From the NCBI GenBank assembly GCA_905215555.1, contig CAJMQU010000004.1, forward strand, positions 91,654 to 155,653: a stretch of DNA of 64,000 bases, read 5' to 3'. Positions 18,994 through 27,497 of the stretch are shown here, one piece after another. The notes beneath the pieces are model-generated. The model saw nothing but the letters and a program-made list of their open reading frames with translations. It did no database searches and had not been told where the DNA came from. The stretch is from an uncultured bacterium (GTDB lineage: Bacteria; Bacteroidota; Bacteroidia; Bacteroidales; Bacteroidaceae). The position numbers and the translations under genes were made by a program. The number at the start of each line of letters is the position of its first letter. Position 1 is the first letter of the stretch.

Positions 18994-19095
18994 ATGAAAA
19001 ATGTTTTAATTCATAGTTGTGACATTATTCTTTTTGCGGATAATATATCCATGAGATGGTTTAGTGTAGGCAGAAAAACGCTTTGTATATTTTAA
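18994..19095 (+). CDS. Possible 33-residue leader ORF upstream of SusC-2
   Basis: An ATG-started frame of 33 codons lies wholly inside the predicted SusC-2 leader and ends 23 bp before the SusC-2 ATG. The peptide begins MKNVLIHSCDIILF and resembles nothing I know. Its position parallels the short frame before SusC-1. It may be regulatory or chance. Confidence 0.2.
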   Translation: MKNVLIHSCDIILFADNISMRWFSVGRKTLCIF

Positions 19096-19118
19096 GTCTA
19101 ATTTTAAAAGTAGTTTTA

Positions 19119-22100
19119 ATGAAAAAGAAAGAACACAAATCAAAATCGCAATTATGGCGTATTTTGTTGGTACTGTTGAGCTTCTCTTTTAGTACTATAG
19201 TACATGCTCAGAACCTGACAGTGACTGGAACAGTAGAAGATCAGAATGGTGAACCGTTAATTGGAGTGACAGTTGCAGAATTGAACACTACTAACGGAGC
19301 AATTACTGATATTGATGGTAATTTCTCTATTAAATGTGCAAAAGGTGCAACCCTTAAATTTAGCTATGTTGGCTATAAAGATGAAACCAAAGTGGTTACT
19401 GGAAGTAGTTTGAAAGTCATTTTAACCGAAGATTCCCAAGCTTTGGATGAAGTAGTAGTGGTAGGCTACGGTACTCAGAAGAAAGGAAGCGTTACAGGTA
19501 GTATTACCAGTGTTGATGCGAAAACGATTGCTGATATTCCATCTGCCAATTTAGCAACATCATTAGCCGGTCGTCTTTCGGGAGTGATGATTACGTCTAC
19601 TACTGGTAAACCGGGGGCAACGAGTAGTTTGAGTATTCGCGCTAAAGGTACTACTAATGATGCCAGTCCATTGTATGTAATTGACGGTGTAGTAAGAAAT
19701 CAAGAGGCTTTTGAATCATTAGATGCCAGTGAAGTGGAAAATATTTCAGTGTTGAAGGATGGGGCATCAGCCGCTGTTTATGGTGCACGGGCTGCTAACG
19801 GTGTTGTGCTGGTAACGACGCGTAAAGGGACTAGTTCTAAACCTACTATTAATTATTCGGGTACTGTTGGTTTTGACAATCCGACCAAAAATCCAGAAAC
19901 AATGAGTGCTTACGAACAGGCAACTTTCTTGAATCATAATAGATATCAGAGTTGGATTGATAGTGGATCGGATCCTAAAAAACGGCCGGAAAATCAAAAA
20001 ACATGGTACACTGATGATGAACTGGAATATCTGAAAGGAGTCAATTATAGTTGGCTTGATGAAATGTGGAGAACTCCATTGACTACCCGTCATGCCCTAA
20101 ATATAACAGGAGGCACAGACCGGATGCGTTATTTCATTGGCGGTGCTTATTATTTCGCAACTGGTGCATTTGATAATCTGGAGTATAACAAGGCCAATTT
20201 CCGTGCAAGCATTGATGCCAATATAACGGATCATTTAAAAATAGGTTTAAATATAAGCACGGACAACAGAAAAGATATTAAGCCTCACTGGAAGTCCGAT
20301 GGCGGTCGGGATAATATGGATAACTTATATGCGAGTATATTGAAACGCTCTAAAATGAATCCATTTTACATAAATGGTCTTCCTGTTAAAGCAAATGGCT
20401 TGGAACAACACCCTTTGACGCAAATTAGTGAACAAGCTGGGCGTGATACTCGTAAATGGATGAATACGAATGTCAATATGTTTGCCGAATACGATGCTCC
20501 TTTTTTAAAAGGTTTGAAATTGAAATTCCAATATAGTAGAAATACCTATAATCGAATATATAAAGAGGTCGCTATGCCATATACACTCTATACATTTGAA
20601 ACGAGTGGAACGAATGGGCACTATATTGATCCGAGTCAGAATCCACAGGTTACGGGAACAGACGTACGCGGTGGTGATAACTTTATAAAGAAGACATCAG
20701 GCCTCTATTCTGATTACCAATTAAACTTTTTTGTTACTTATGACCGTACGTTTGGTAAACATGATATAGGTGCTTTATTCGTATATGAGCAGGCAGAAGG
20801 AGAAAATGAATCTTTCGATGCACAACGTAATGGATTATTAACCTGGACGATGCCCGAATTTCATGCAGCAAGTGGCGATGCTTCACAATCTGTTGTAGGA
20901 GCAGGATCGGTAGGTGAAAGTGGTCGTCTTTCTTACGTAGGCCGTTTAAACTATGCTTATGATGATAAATATTTATTAGAAGCTGCTTTTCGCGTGGATG
21001 GTTCCACAAAATTTGCACCCAATAAACGTTGGGGATTCTTTCCCTCAGTTTCTGCCGGTTGGCGTGTCTCTAGTGAACCGTTCTTTGCCAATAACGTGAA
21101 GTTTGTGGATTATCTAAAACTGCGCGGTTCAATCGCTTCTTTAGGTAATGATGCTGTTGGTGGTTGGGACTGGATGCCAAAATATAATTTAACAACAGGA
21201 GCTATCTTCGGATCTCAAAGTTATGGTATAGAGCCGGGTACTTTGGCTAATCCTGATTTAACATGGGAGAAGTCCACTTCTTATAACATTGGTTTTGATA
21301 GTCGTTTATTCAATTGTTTAGACATCAGTTTTGAATGGTTCTATAGACATACTTATGATATTCTGGCTACCCGTAATGCCAGTGTACCTACAACCTTCGG
21401 TGCGAAACTTCCGAAAGAAAACTATGCAAAGATAGACGCACGTGGTTTTGAATTTGAAATAGGCTATACAGGTAAAGTGAAAGACTTTACTTATTGGCTG
21501 AAAGGTAATTTTGGTTATGCAAAGAGTTGGTGGGTAGAGAAAGATGAAGCGTCTAATCTGGCTGAATATAAATCCGAAATCGGACACTCATTAGATCGTG
21601 TATGGGGATTTGATTGTGTCGGCATTCTGCGCACTCAAGAAGAGGTAGACCGGGTAAATCAGGAAAATATAGATAAGTACGGAAAAGAGCTATTGATTAA
21701 AGGTACAAAACTCGTTCCAGGTATGTTACTTTATAAAGATGTACGTGGTGTGAATGGTGATGAGCCGGATGGTCAGATTACCGATGAAGATATGATTGTT
21801 ATTGTAGACAAGCAATCAGCTCCGATTACTTACGGGTTTACATTGGGCGGTAAATGGAAAGGATTTACACTGGATATCTTTTTCCAGGGTCTGGCTGGGC
21901 ATAAGCGTGTCATCGATGAACGCAAACCTGGTGTTAAAGATTGGACAGGAACTTTTGCTTTTTGGAATGATCATTGGACAGAAGAAAATCCTAATGCCTC
22001 CATGCCATTTACTTTGACTAAGACAAATGATCAAAGGTCTACTTTCTGGGTACGTAACGCTTCTTTCTTACGTTGCAAGAATATATCTTTATCTTATGAT

Positions 22101-22280
22101 ATTCCTAGTTCTATTACCAGAACTTTAAAAATGGAGAAAGTTAAAGTATTTGTGAATGGAACAAACTTATTCTTATTACAAGATCCTTTGAAGATTGCAG
22201 ATCCTGAGGTGCATAAAGATCACTTAAGTTCTTACCCGATTATGAGAAATATTTCTTTTGGTCTTAACATTACATTATAA
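19119..22280 (+). CDS. SusC-like TonB-dependent outer-membrane glycan transporter 2
   Basis: The 1053-residue protein starts at the ATG at 19119, because the N-terminus MKKKEHKSKSQLW then matches SusC-1 and gives a proper signal peptide. An upstream ATG at 19083 would add 12 unlikely residues. It has a carboxypeptidase-regulatory-like domain (about 35-115), the TonB-box stretch LDEVVVVGYGTQKKGSVTG, a plug domain and a barrel ending in FGLNITL. It partners with SusD-2, 20 bp downstream. A second transporter pair in one PUL may take up oligosaccharides of different size or structure. It is preceded by operator-promoter 2. Confidence 0.95.
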   Translation: MKKKEHKSKSQLWRILLVLLSFSFSTIVHAQNLTVTGTVEDQNGEPLIGVTVAELNTTNGAITDIDGNFSIKCAKGATLKFSYVGYKDETKVVTGSSLKVILTEDSQALDEVVVVGYGTQKKGSVTGSITSVDAKTIADIPSANLATSLAGRLSGVMITSTTGKPGATSSLSIRAKGTTNDASPLYVIDGVVRNQEAFESLDASEVENISVLKDGASAAVYGARAANGVVLVTTRKGTSSKPTINYSGTVGFDNPTKNPETMSAYEQATFLNHNRYQSWIDSGSDPKKRPENQKTWYTDDELEYLKGVNYSWLDEMWRTPLTTRHALNITGGTDRMRYFIGGAYYFATGAFDNLEYNKANFRASIDANITDHLKIGLNISTDNRKDIKPHWKSDGGRDNMDNLYASILKRSKMNPFYINGLPVKANGLEQHPLTQISEQAGRDTRKWMNTNVNMFAEYDAPFLKGLKLKFQYSRNTYNRIYKEVAMPYTLYTFETSGTNGHYIDPSQNPQVTGTDVRGGDNFIKKTSGLYSDYQLNFFVTYDRTFGKHDIGALFVYEQAEGENESFDAQRNGLLTWTMPEFHAASGDASQSVVGAGSVGESGRLSYVGRLNYAYDDKYLLEAAFRVDGSTKFAPNKRWGFFPSVSAGWRVSSEPFFANNVKFVDYLKLRGSIASLGNDAVGGWDWMPKYNLTTGAIFGSQSYGIEPGTLANPDLTWEKSTSYNIGFDSRLFNCLDISFEWFYRHTYDILATRNASVPTTFGAKLPKENYAKIDARGFEFEIGYTGKVKDFTYWLKGNFGYAKSWWVEKDEASNLAEYKSEIGHSLDRVWGFDCVGILRTQEEVDRVNQENIDKYGKELLIKGTKLVPGMLLYKDVRGVNGDEPDGQITDEDMIVIVDKQSAPITYGFTLGGKWKGFTLDIFFQGLAGHKRVIDERKPGVKDWTGTFAFWNDHWTEENPNASMPFTLTKTNDQRSTFWVRNASFLRCKNISLSYDIPSSITRTLKMEKVKVFVNGTNLFLLQDPLKIADPEVHKDHLSSYPIMRNISFGLNITL

Positions 22281-22300
22281 TCTAAATAATATAGAACACT

Positions 22301-24106
22301 ATGAAGACGAAATATATTTTAGCTACAATCCTCTTTGCAGGAATTGGCTTTGCAGGATGTGATGACGTCCTTGATAAGAAGAACTTAAATGCAGTAACCG
22401 CTGGAGATACTTGGAATGATGAAACTTTAGCGACTGCCTTCCTCGATAAGTGTTATAAAGACAACTTGCCCGATTGGGATGCAGATGTAGTGCAAATTAA
22501 TCAATATAGCGACGAAGGCAGGGGAGGCGAAGATTTTTTGTATGAAGGGCAGTTAACTTCTGAAGGCGGTGATGGACCGACTGCTGAATATTGGCCGTAT
22601 GAAGGTATTTACAAGCTAAATGTGCTGCTTGATAATATCAATACAGGTAGTTTGGCAGAAGGGGTACGCAAGAATATTGAAGCCCAAGCACTTTTCCTCC
22701 GTGCATATCGTTATTTTGAACTCGTGAAACGATATGGCGGCGTGCCCTTGATTTTATCAGTACAAGATAGAAAAGAGTCGGAAGTACCTAGAGAGAAAAC
22801 ATCAATTTGTATCAATCAGATTGTTACTGATTTGACTAACGCTTCTAAGGTACTTCCAGCCTCATGGGGAAGTGCGGATGCAGGACGGATTACAAGAGGG
22901 GCCGCACTTGCAATGAAAGGACGCGTTCTAATGTTTTATGCCAGCAAACAATTCAACAGAAATAATGATAAGGAGCGTTGGCAAACAGCTTATGATGCAA
23001 ATCTTGCCGCCAGAACACAGTTAGAAAAAGATGGATATGGCTTGAATAGCAACTACGATGGAACATGGAAAGACAACTCTGATGCATGTGAACTCTCCAA
23101 AGAAGTTGTTTTTTCTTCGCGTTATTCTTACCCGGCTCGCTATACTGATATTAATGCAGGTATTCGTCCTTTGGATTATTCGCAAGGTAAAACAGGTTGG
23201 AATCAACCAACTTTAGATATGGTTTTAGCTTATCCGATGGCAGATGGAACCGAACCGGGTGTTGATATCGACGGTGATGGCGTGAAGGAAGCATTTAATG
23301 CAGAAGCTACTGATGAGACCGGACTCTTTTGGTTGAATCGTGATCCACGCTTTTATAAAACTATTGTAACGAACGCTATGATGTATCCGCTAATTGACAA
23401 TCAATACCCTGAACAGCGGCAATACACTTATAAAGGCGGTGAAATAGAAATAGCAAACGCCACAAAGACAGGATTCTATTCTTGCAAGTTTATCAACCAT
23501 AACTTGCCTAAAGTTGATGTCCGAAAGTATGATCTTGACTGGGTCGAAATCCGGTTTGCCGAAGTATTGTTGAATCTAGCCGAATGTGCAGCCGAGGTTG
23601 GAGGCAAAGAAACGGAGGTATATGACATTCTAAAGGAAATCCGTCAACGCGCGGGTATTACTCCTAATGCAGACGGAATGTATGGGTTGAAACCGAATAT
23701 GTCACAGAAAGAATTGATTGATGCTGTGCTTTTTGAACGTCGCATTGAATTAGCTTACGAAGGTAAACGCTTCTGGGATATGCGCCGTCGAATGATGTTC
23801 AGTGCCCCTGAATATAAAGGGTATTCTCGTAAAAGAATTGAAATAGAATTGACTGATGCAAAGAAAAACCTTTCATTGAGTGAATTAGTGAAAGATTTTG
23901 CAGAGGGTGGCGGGGAATCCAAACTGAACTCTTTGGCTTATTTTGATTATTTCAAGACCATAGTAACGCAAATAGACAATAAATTCCAATGGGATGTAGA
24001 AGATAATCATTACTTTTTTGCATTACCGAAGAAACATCTGGAACAGAATCCTCTTTTGGAGCAGACCAAAGGTTGGAATAATGGGACATTCGATCCTTTG
24101 TTATAA
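22301..24106 (+). CDS. SusD-like surface glycan-binding lipoprotein 2
   Basis: The 601-residue protein has a lipoprotein signal with Cys at about residue 20 (GIGFAGCDDVLD). SusD features are AQALFLRAYRYFELVKRYGG near residue 128 and RRIELAYEGKRFWDMRRR near residue 485. It forms the lid of SusC-2. It is larger than SusD-1 and clearly divergent from it, so the pairs probably bind different ligands. A strong terminator follows within 30 bp, so SusC-2/SusD-2 form a two-gene unit. Confidence 0.95.
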   Translation: MKTKYILATILFAGIGFAGCDDVLDKKNLNAVTAGDTWNDETLATAFLDKCYKDNLPDWDADVVQINQYSDEGRGGEDFLYEGQLTSEGGDGPTAEYWPYEGIYKLNVLLDNINTGSLAEGVRKNIEAQALFLRAYRYFELVKRYGGVPLILSVQDRKESEVPREKTSICINQIVTDLTNASKVLPASWGSADAGRITRGAALAMKGRVLMFYASKQFNRNNDKERWQTAYDANLAARTQLEKDGYGLNSNYDGTWKDNSDACELSKEVVFSSRYSYPARYTDINAGIRPLDYSQGKTGWNQPTLDMVLAYPMADGTEPGVDIDGDGVKEAFNAEATDETGLFWLNRDPRFYKTIVTNAMMYPLIDNQYPEQRQYTYKGGEIEIANATKTGFYSCKFINHNLPKVDVRKYDLDWVEIRFAEVLLNLAECAAEVGGKETEVYDILKEIRQRAGITPNADGMYGLKPNMSQKELIDAVLFERRIELAYEGKRFWDMRRRMMFSAPEYKGYSRKRIEIELTDAKKNLSLSELVKDFAEGGGESKLNSLAYFDYFKTIVTQIDNKFQWDVEDNHYFFALPKKHLEQNPLLEQTKGWNNGTFDPLL

Positions 24107-24130
24107 TATTAGTGCATGAATAAGTTTAGG

Positions 24131-24160
24131 GAGGGTGTCCGCATGTGGACACCCTCTTAT
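24131..24160 (+). terminator. Terminator after SusD-2
   Basis: Perfect 10-bp arms GAGGGTGTCC (24131-24140) and GGACACCCTC (24147-24156) with a 6-nt loop are followed by TTATTAT. The hairpin ends the SusC-2/SusD-2 unit ahead of operator-promoter 3. Confidence 0.8.
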
Positions 24161-24240
24161 TATATATGTACTAGGCAACTCTTCCAACAGGAACACTTCC
24201 TATTCTATTGTTGGAAAAAGTAATGTCTGCTCTTTTTTTG

Positions 24241-24293
24241 CAAGCTTTTGAGACAATCTATATAGTGAAAATCATTTTTTTCCTCTTCCTTTG
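24241..24293 (+). promoter_or_regulatory. Operator-promoter 3 (CAAG-N4-TGAGA-N32-TTCCTTTG)
   Basis: The box CAAGCTTTTGAGA (24241-24253) is followed at exactly 32 bp by TTCCTTTG (24286-24293). The start codon of the beta-helix/jelly-roll gene is 38 bp downstream. It lies between a terminator and that gene, so it must serve this gene. Confidence 0.65.
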
Positions 24294-24330
24294 TTACACC
24301 ATTAATTAACTTTATTGAATAAGACAAAGA

Positions 24331-26790
24331 ATGAAGAACATTTATTATCTACTATGCCTTCTTTTCCCCTTATCCATTATGGGGCAAGAACCGACAGGAA
24401 AAAGCCAGTGGGTTTATTCGGATGCTAACGGAAAGTTAGTGTACAAAACCACTAAGAGAGGTGATCGAATTATTGACTTTTCACATGCCGGATATAAAGG
24501 CGGTGGCGTAACCTTGCCATACGTTCCGGCTAAACTGACCGTACATCCTTTAGGAGAAAACGAAGATTGCACGGATTATATTCAAAAGGCCATTGATATG
24601 GTTTCCGCACTTCCCAAAGATGCCGATGGCTTTCGAGGTGCCGTTCTGCTGGCACCGGGACGTTACGTATGTAGCCGTTCTCTTCAGATAATGACGGATG
24701 GCGTTGTATTGCGTGGTAGCGGAAGTGATCCGAGTGGAAGTGTTATCGTCATGACCGGAGACAAACATACGGCAATCGTGGTAAATAATGGCGTTCGCCA
24801 ACGTGTAGGTAATCGTTTAGGCGAAGTCGTTCCGGATGAAAAAAGTATAAAGGTGACTGACAAGTACATCCCTGCCGGTTCATATCGTTTGACAGTAGCT
24901 GATGTTTCCGGACTTTTTATCGGTGACAATATAGAAATCCGCAAGCCCGTAACCGAGAAATGGATCAAATATATGAAGATGAATGATCTGGTGCGTGACG
25001 GGAAACCTCAAACCTGGATAAAGGCAGGACGGCAACTGATTACTGAACGGACCATTGCAGCTATTGAAGGAAATACGATTATTCTGAGTGTCCCGCTGGT
25101 AGATTCTTACGATGCCAAATTCACTGATGACAATACCACATTGGTGGTGGCCGATAACGTACAACGGCTTCGTCAGTGCGGTGTGGAGAATCTGCGTATC
25201 GAGTCGCCCGCACAAGCGGTCAATCACGGGAAAGCATTATATTATGCGTTAAGAATCAACGGAGAAGACTGTTGGGCAAAGGATATCAATGCATTGGAAA
25301 CGATGGAGAGCATAGGTGTAGGCGGGCGACGCATCACTTTGCAGCAGATTAACGTAATCAGGAGGGCTTTGCACCAGGGGGCCTCCAAACCGGCGGAGTT
25401 TGCACCGAACGGAGGGCAGATTCTGATTGACCGTTGTTCGGTAGAGGGGGATAACATCTGGTTTGTGGCACTTGGTGCCGGACAGACAGGACCTATTGTA
25501 TTCCTTAATTGCAACTTCAAAGGAAATGGCCGTATAGAAGGACATCAACGTTGGAGTACAGGGTTACTACTTGATAATTGCAATTTGCCGGGTGGAGGTA
25601 TTGATTTCAAGAACCGTGGTTCCATGGGGTCCGGTCATGGTTGGGGCACAGCCTGGTCTGTTGCTTGGAATTGTGTGACAAAGAGTTATGTCAATCAGAT
25701 TCCCCCGGGCACTTACAACTGGGTAATAGGCAGTAAGGGAGAAAGTACACCGTTGCGTCGTCCCTTCAATCAGTCCGGTCCTACGTTGCCGGTAGGTGTT
25801 TTCGACTCGCATGATACTCCGGTTGCTCCTCAAAGTCTTTATCTGGCGCAATTGAAGGAACGTTTGGGAGAATCCGCATTGCAAGCCATTGGATATGGGC
25901 CTACCGTGAAGTTACCTTCGCCTGTCCGTTCCGACTATAGTTTTCAGGGAGGTATGCAAGCCTCTCAGGAGCTGGTGGGAAAAGACTATAGGGCTATACA
26001 CGAATATATGCGTGCTCTGGGTTGGGACTATTCCGAACATCCCAATATCTCGAAAAACGACCATTACGACGGTGTGCATTGTGAAGTTCTTTTTGATGCT
26101 GCCCTGCAGCAATATGTTTTCAAATTCACCAATCATGCCAATGCCGAAGCCCTGGACAGTGACCGGGGAAGATTGCTTAGTGACCGCCAGCGCAATGAGA
26201 TGAAAAGTCAGACGAACCATGATTGGTATCATCTGAATGGAAATTGGAACGAGTGGCAACGGCTGGAATGGAAATTCCGCATACCCAAAGGTTTCCAACC
26301 CACCACCAAGTTTTGTCATCTTCACCAACTGAAGGCACAGGAAGGCAACAATGGCGCGCCACTCATTACTATCAGTACCCGTTGCGATGAAGACGGAGGG
26401 AATAAGCGTGTACAAGTGATTCACACAGGCGACACACGGGCGTCCGGCAAGGGTGTTATCATAGACAACCTTCCGCTTGCCGACTTTGAAGATGAATGGA
26501 TACAAGTGGAGACAGAAATGCATTATACCCATCATGGCACGTTCCGCATCAAACTGACCCGTATCAGCGATGGGAAAGTGCTTGCCGACCAATCTTTCGC
26601 AGATGTAGACTTATGGAGGAAGGGGGCGACAAGTATCCGGAATAAATTCGGTATTTATCGCAGTCTGGGGCGGAAAATGCAAAGTGCATCCGACAGACCC
26701 GATAACGGACTTAAAGACGAAAGCCTGCAGTTGGCTGATTTCAAAGTTTATGAAGCTCATACCAATCCGAATCCTCAGCCGCATGACTAA
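24331..26790 (+). CDS. Secreted beta-helix (GSGHGW family) fused to a jelly-roll lyase-like domain
   Basis: The 819-residue protein has a signal peptide (about 1-18). Residues about 30-530 form a right-handed beta-helix like that of the genes at 9679 and 27498, with HQRW at 405-408 and MGSGHGWG from 432, ending in SLYLAQLKERLG. Residues about 545-819 are an added domain. It contains WHL-type features of jelly-roll lyases: LEWKFRIPKGF, CHLHQLKAQEGNNGAPLITI and RNKFGIYRSLGR, resembling heparinase-I-like and PL20/PL28-type folds. Two carbohydrate-active folds in one chain suggest coupled cleavage. I cannot assign either to a characterised family. The gene has its own promoter, and a 700-bp gap follows. 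Confidence 0.65.
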   Translation: MKNIYYLLCLLFPLSIMGQEPTGKSQWVYSDANGKLVYKTTKRGDRIIDFSHAGYKGGGVTLPYVPAKLTVHPLGENEDCTDYIQKAIDMVSALPKDADGFRGAVLLAPGRYVCSRSLQIMTDGVVLRGSGSDPSGSVIVMTGDKHTAIVVNNGVRQRVGNRLGEVVPDEKSIKVTDKYIPAGSYRLTVADVSGLFIGDNIEIRKPVTEKWIKYMKMNDLVRDGKPQTWIKAGRQLITERTIAAIEGNTIILSVPLVDSYDAKFTDDNTTLVVADNVQRLRQCGVENLRIESPAQAVNHGKALYYALRINGEDCWAKDINALETMESIGVGGRRITLQQINVIRRALHQGASKPAEFAPNGGQILIDRCSVEGDNIWFVALGAGQTGPIVFLNCNFKGNGRIEGHQRWSTGLLLDNCNLPGGGIDFKNRGSMGSGHGWGTAWSVAWNCVTKSYVNQIPPGTYNWVIGSKGESTPLRRPFNQSGPTLPVGVFDSHDTPVAPQSLYLAQLKERLGESALQAIGYGPTVKLPSPVRSDYSFQGGMQASQELVGKDYRAIHEYMRALGWDYSEHPNISKNDHYDGVHCEVLFDAALQQYVFKFTNHANAEALDSDRGRLLSDRQRNEMKSQTNHDWYHLNGNWNEWQRLEWKFRIPKGFQPTTKFCHLHQLKAQEGNNGAPLITISTRCDEDGGNKRVQVIHTGDTRASGKGVIIDNLPLADFEDEWIQVETEMHYTHHGTFRIKLTRISDGKVLADQSFADVDLWRKGATSIRNKFGIYRSLGRKMQSASDRPDNGLKDESLQLADFKVYEAHTNPNPQPHD

Positions 26791-26820
26791 TCGGACTTTC
26801 AGAAAATAACCTTTAAAAAT

Positions 26821-26844
26821 CATTTTGTCAGCCATGACAAAATG
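26821..26844 (+). terminator. Hairpin after the fusion gene, possible terminator
   Basis: CATTTTGTCA (26821-26830) and TGACAAAATG (26835-26844) pair perfectly around the loop GCCA, 31 bp after the stop codon. There is no U-tract on the plus strand, so termination is uncertain. Confidence 0.45.
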
Positions 26845-26865
26845 ATAATCCTATTGTCTCAGATT

Positions 26866-26941
26866 CCTTTCTTTCCGCCCAATAGTGGGGAAAAAAGAAA
26901 GAACGCAAGCATTCCCTATTAAAGAAATGCGGAAAGAAAGG
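26866..26941. repeat. Long-range inverted repeat
   Basis: CCTTTCTTTCCGC (26866-26878) and GCGGAAAGAAAGG (26929-26941) are exact inverse complements 50 nt apart, and the interior can extend the pairing (GGGAA with TTCCC). It could form an extended RNA hairpin if transcribed. Confidence 0.6.
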
Positions 26942-27092
26942 GAAAGGGGACAGAATCATAAAAAGGGACGTAACGACTGTGATATCTTAGATGAAAATGA
27001 TAGCCTTCATGTGTTCTATGCATAAAAAGAACACTTTCCTTCCGGATACTTTCCCGATACAACCAGAAAAGAGTATAATCCGATAAGTAAAG

Positions 27093-27320
27093 GGCTACAC
27101 CTTATATCCGGGATGGTGTCACCCTTTATGCAACATGGCTACACCCTTTCGGGCATTAGGTGTAGCCTTATCACGAAAAAGAATGTTAGTTTTGCCCGGA
27201 AAGATGGTATGTTTAGCTGAAATACATGGTTTGTTTTGGGTAAACAGACCGTTTGTTCCGGTCTGATAGACTATCTGTTTGGGAAAAACAGATGCTTAGT
27301 TTGGCTAAAAGACCATTTTC
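27093..27320. repeat. Array of ten degenerate 22-nt units with alternating inverted motifs
   Basis: Units of exactly 22 nt start at 27093, 27115, 27137 and 27159 (beginning GGCTACACC, GGTGTCACC, GGCTACACC, GGTGTAGCC). After an 8-nt offset, six more start at 27189, 27211, 27233, 27255, 27277 and 27299 (beginning GTT). In the first block the motif alternates with its reverse complement, so neighbouring units can pair. In the second block CAGACCG/CGGTCTG (27245-27265) and ATCTGTTT/AAACAGAT (27273-27293) pair. The period of two DNA turns would suit an array of protein sites, and the pairing would also suit a structured RNA. Confidence 0.6.
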
Positions 27321-27417
27321 TCCTCAAAGCTCTGTTAGAATAATCGCTCATAGTATGTCTTTGTGTCGATGAAATGCTATAATCCTTGTCACCTTGAAAC
27401 TGACCGATACAATATTG

Positions 27418-27470
27418 CAAGGAAATGAGATGACACTACAAAACGAAGAGAAGAAATCTCCCTTTCTTTA
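27418..27470 (+). promoter_or_regulatory. Operator-promoter 4 (CAAG-N4-TGAGA-N32-TTTCTTTA)
   Basis: CAAGGAAATGAGA (27418-27430) keeps both conserved half-boxes but has a different 4-bp centre, and TTTCTTTA (27463-27470) follows at exactly 32 bp. The start codon of the third beta-helix gene lies 28 bp downstream. Confidence 0.6.
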
Positions 27471-27497
27471 CATATCACAAAAAAGTAATAAATACAT

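Larger units (their letters stand above)
18772..19118 (+). other. Intergenic region with SusC-2 promoter and leader
   Basis: The 347 bp contain operator-promoter 2 (18913-18965) and a leader of about 150 nt. The leader carries a 33-codon frame and ends in a short copy of the SusC-1 upstream sequence (TTTAAGTCTAAT, then AAAAG-TAGTTTTAATG). Nothing else is recognisable. Confidence 0.6.
26791..27497. other. 707-bp intergenic region with hairpins and a 22-nt periodic array
   Basis: No gene is seen on either strand. The region holds a 10-bp-stem hairpin (26821-26844), a 13-bp inverted repeat (26866-26941), a 7-bp one (27011-27034), ten 22-nt units (27093-27320), then operator-promoter 4 (27418-27470). 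Its base composition and order look structured rather than random. Confidence 0.7.

Noticed and set aside
25912..26592. 226-residue minus-strand open frame
   Set aside because: It is antisense to the jelly-roll part of the fusion gene, with no upstream promoter, signal or recognisable motif.
27093..27320. 22-nt array as a CRISPR array
   Set aside because: Units are contiguous without unique spacers, are degenerate and alternate in orientation. No cas genes are present.
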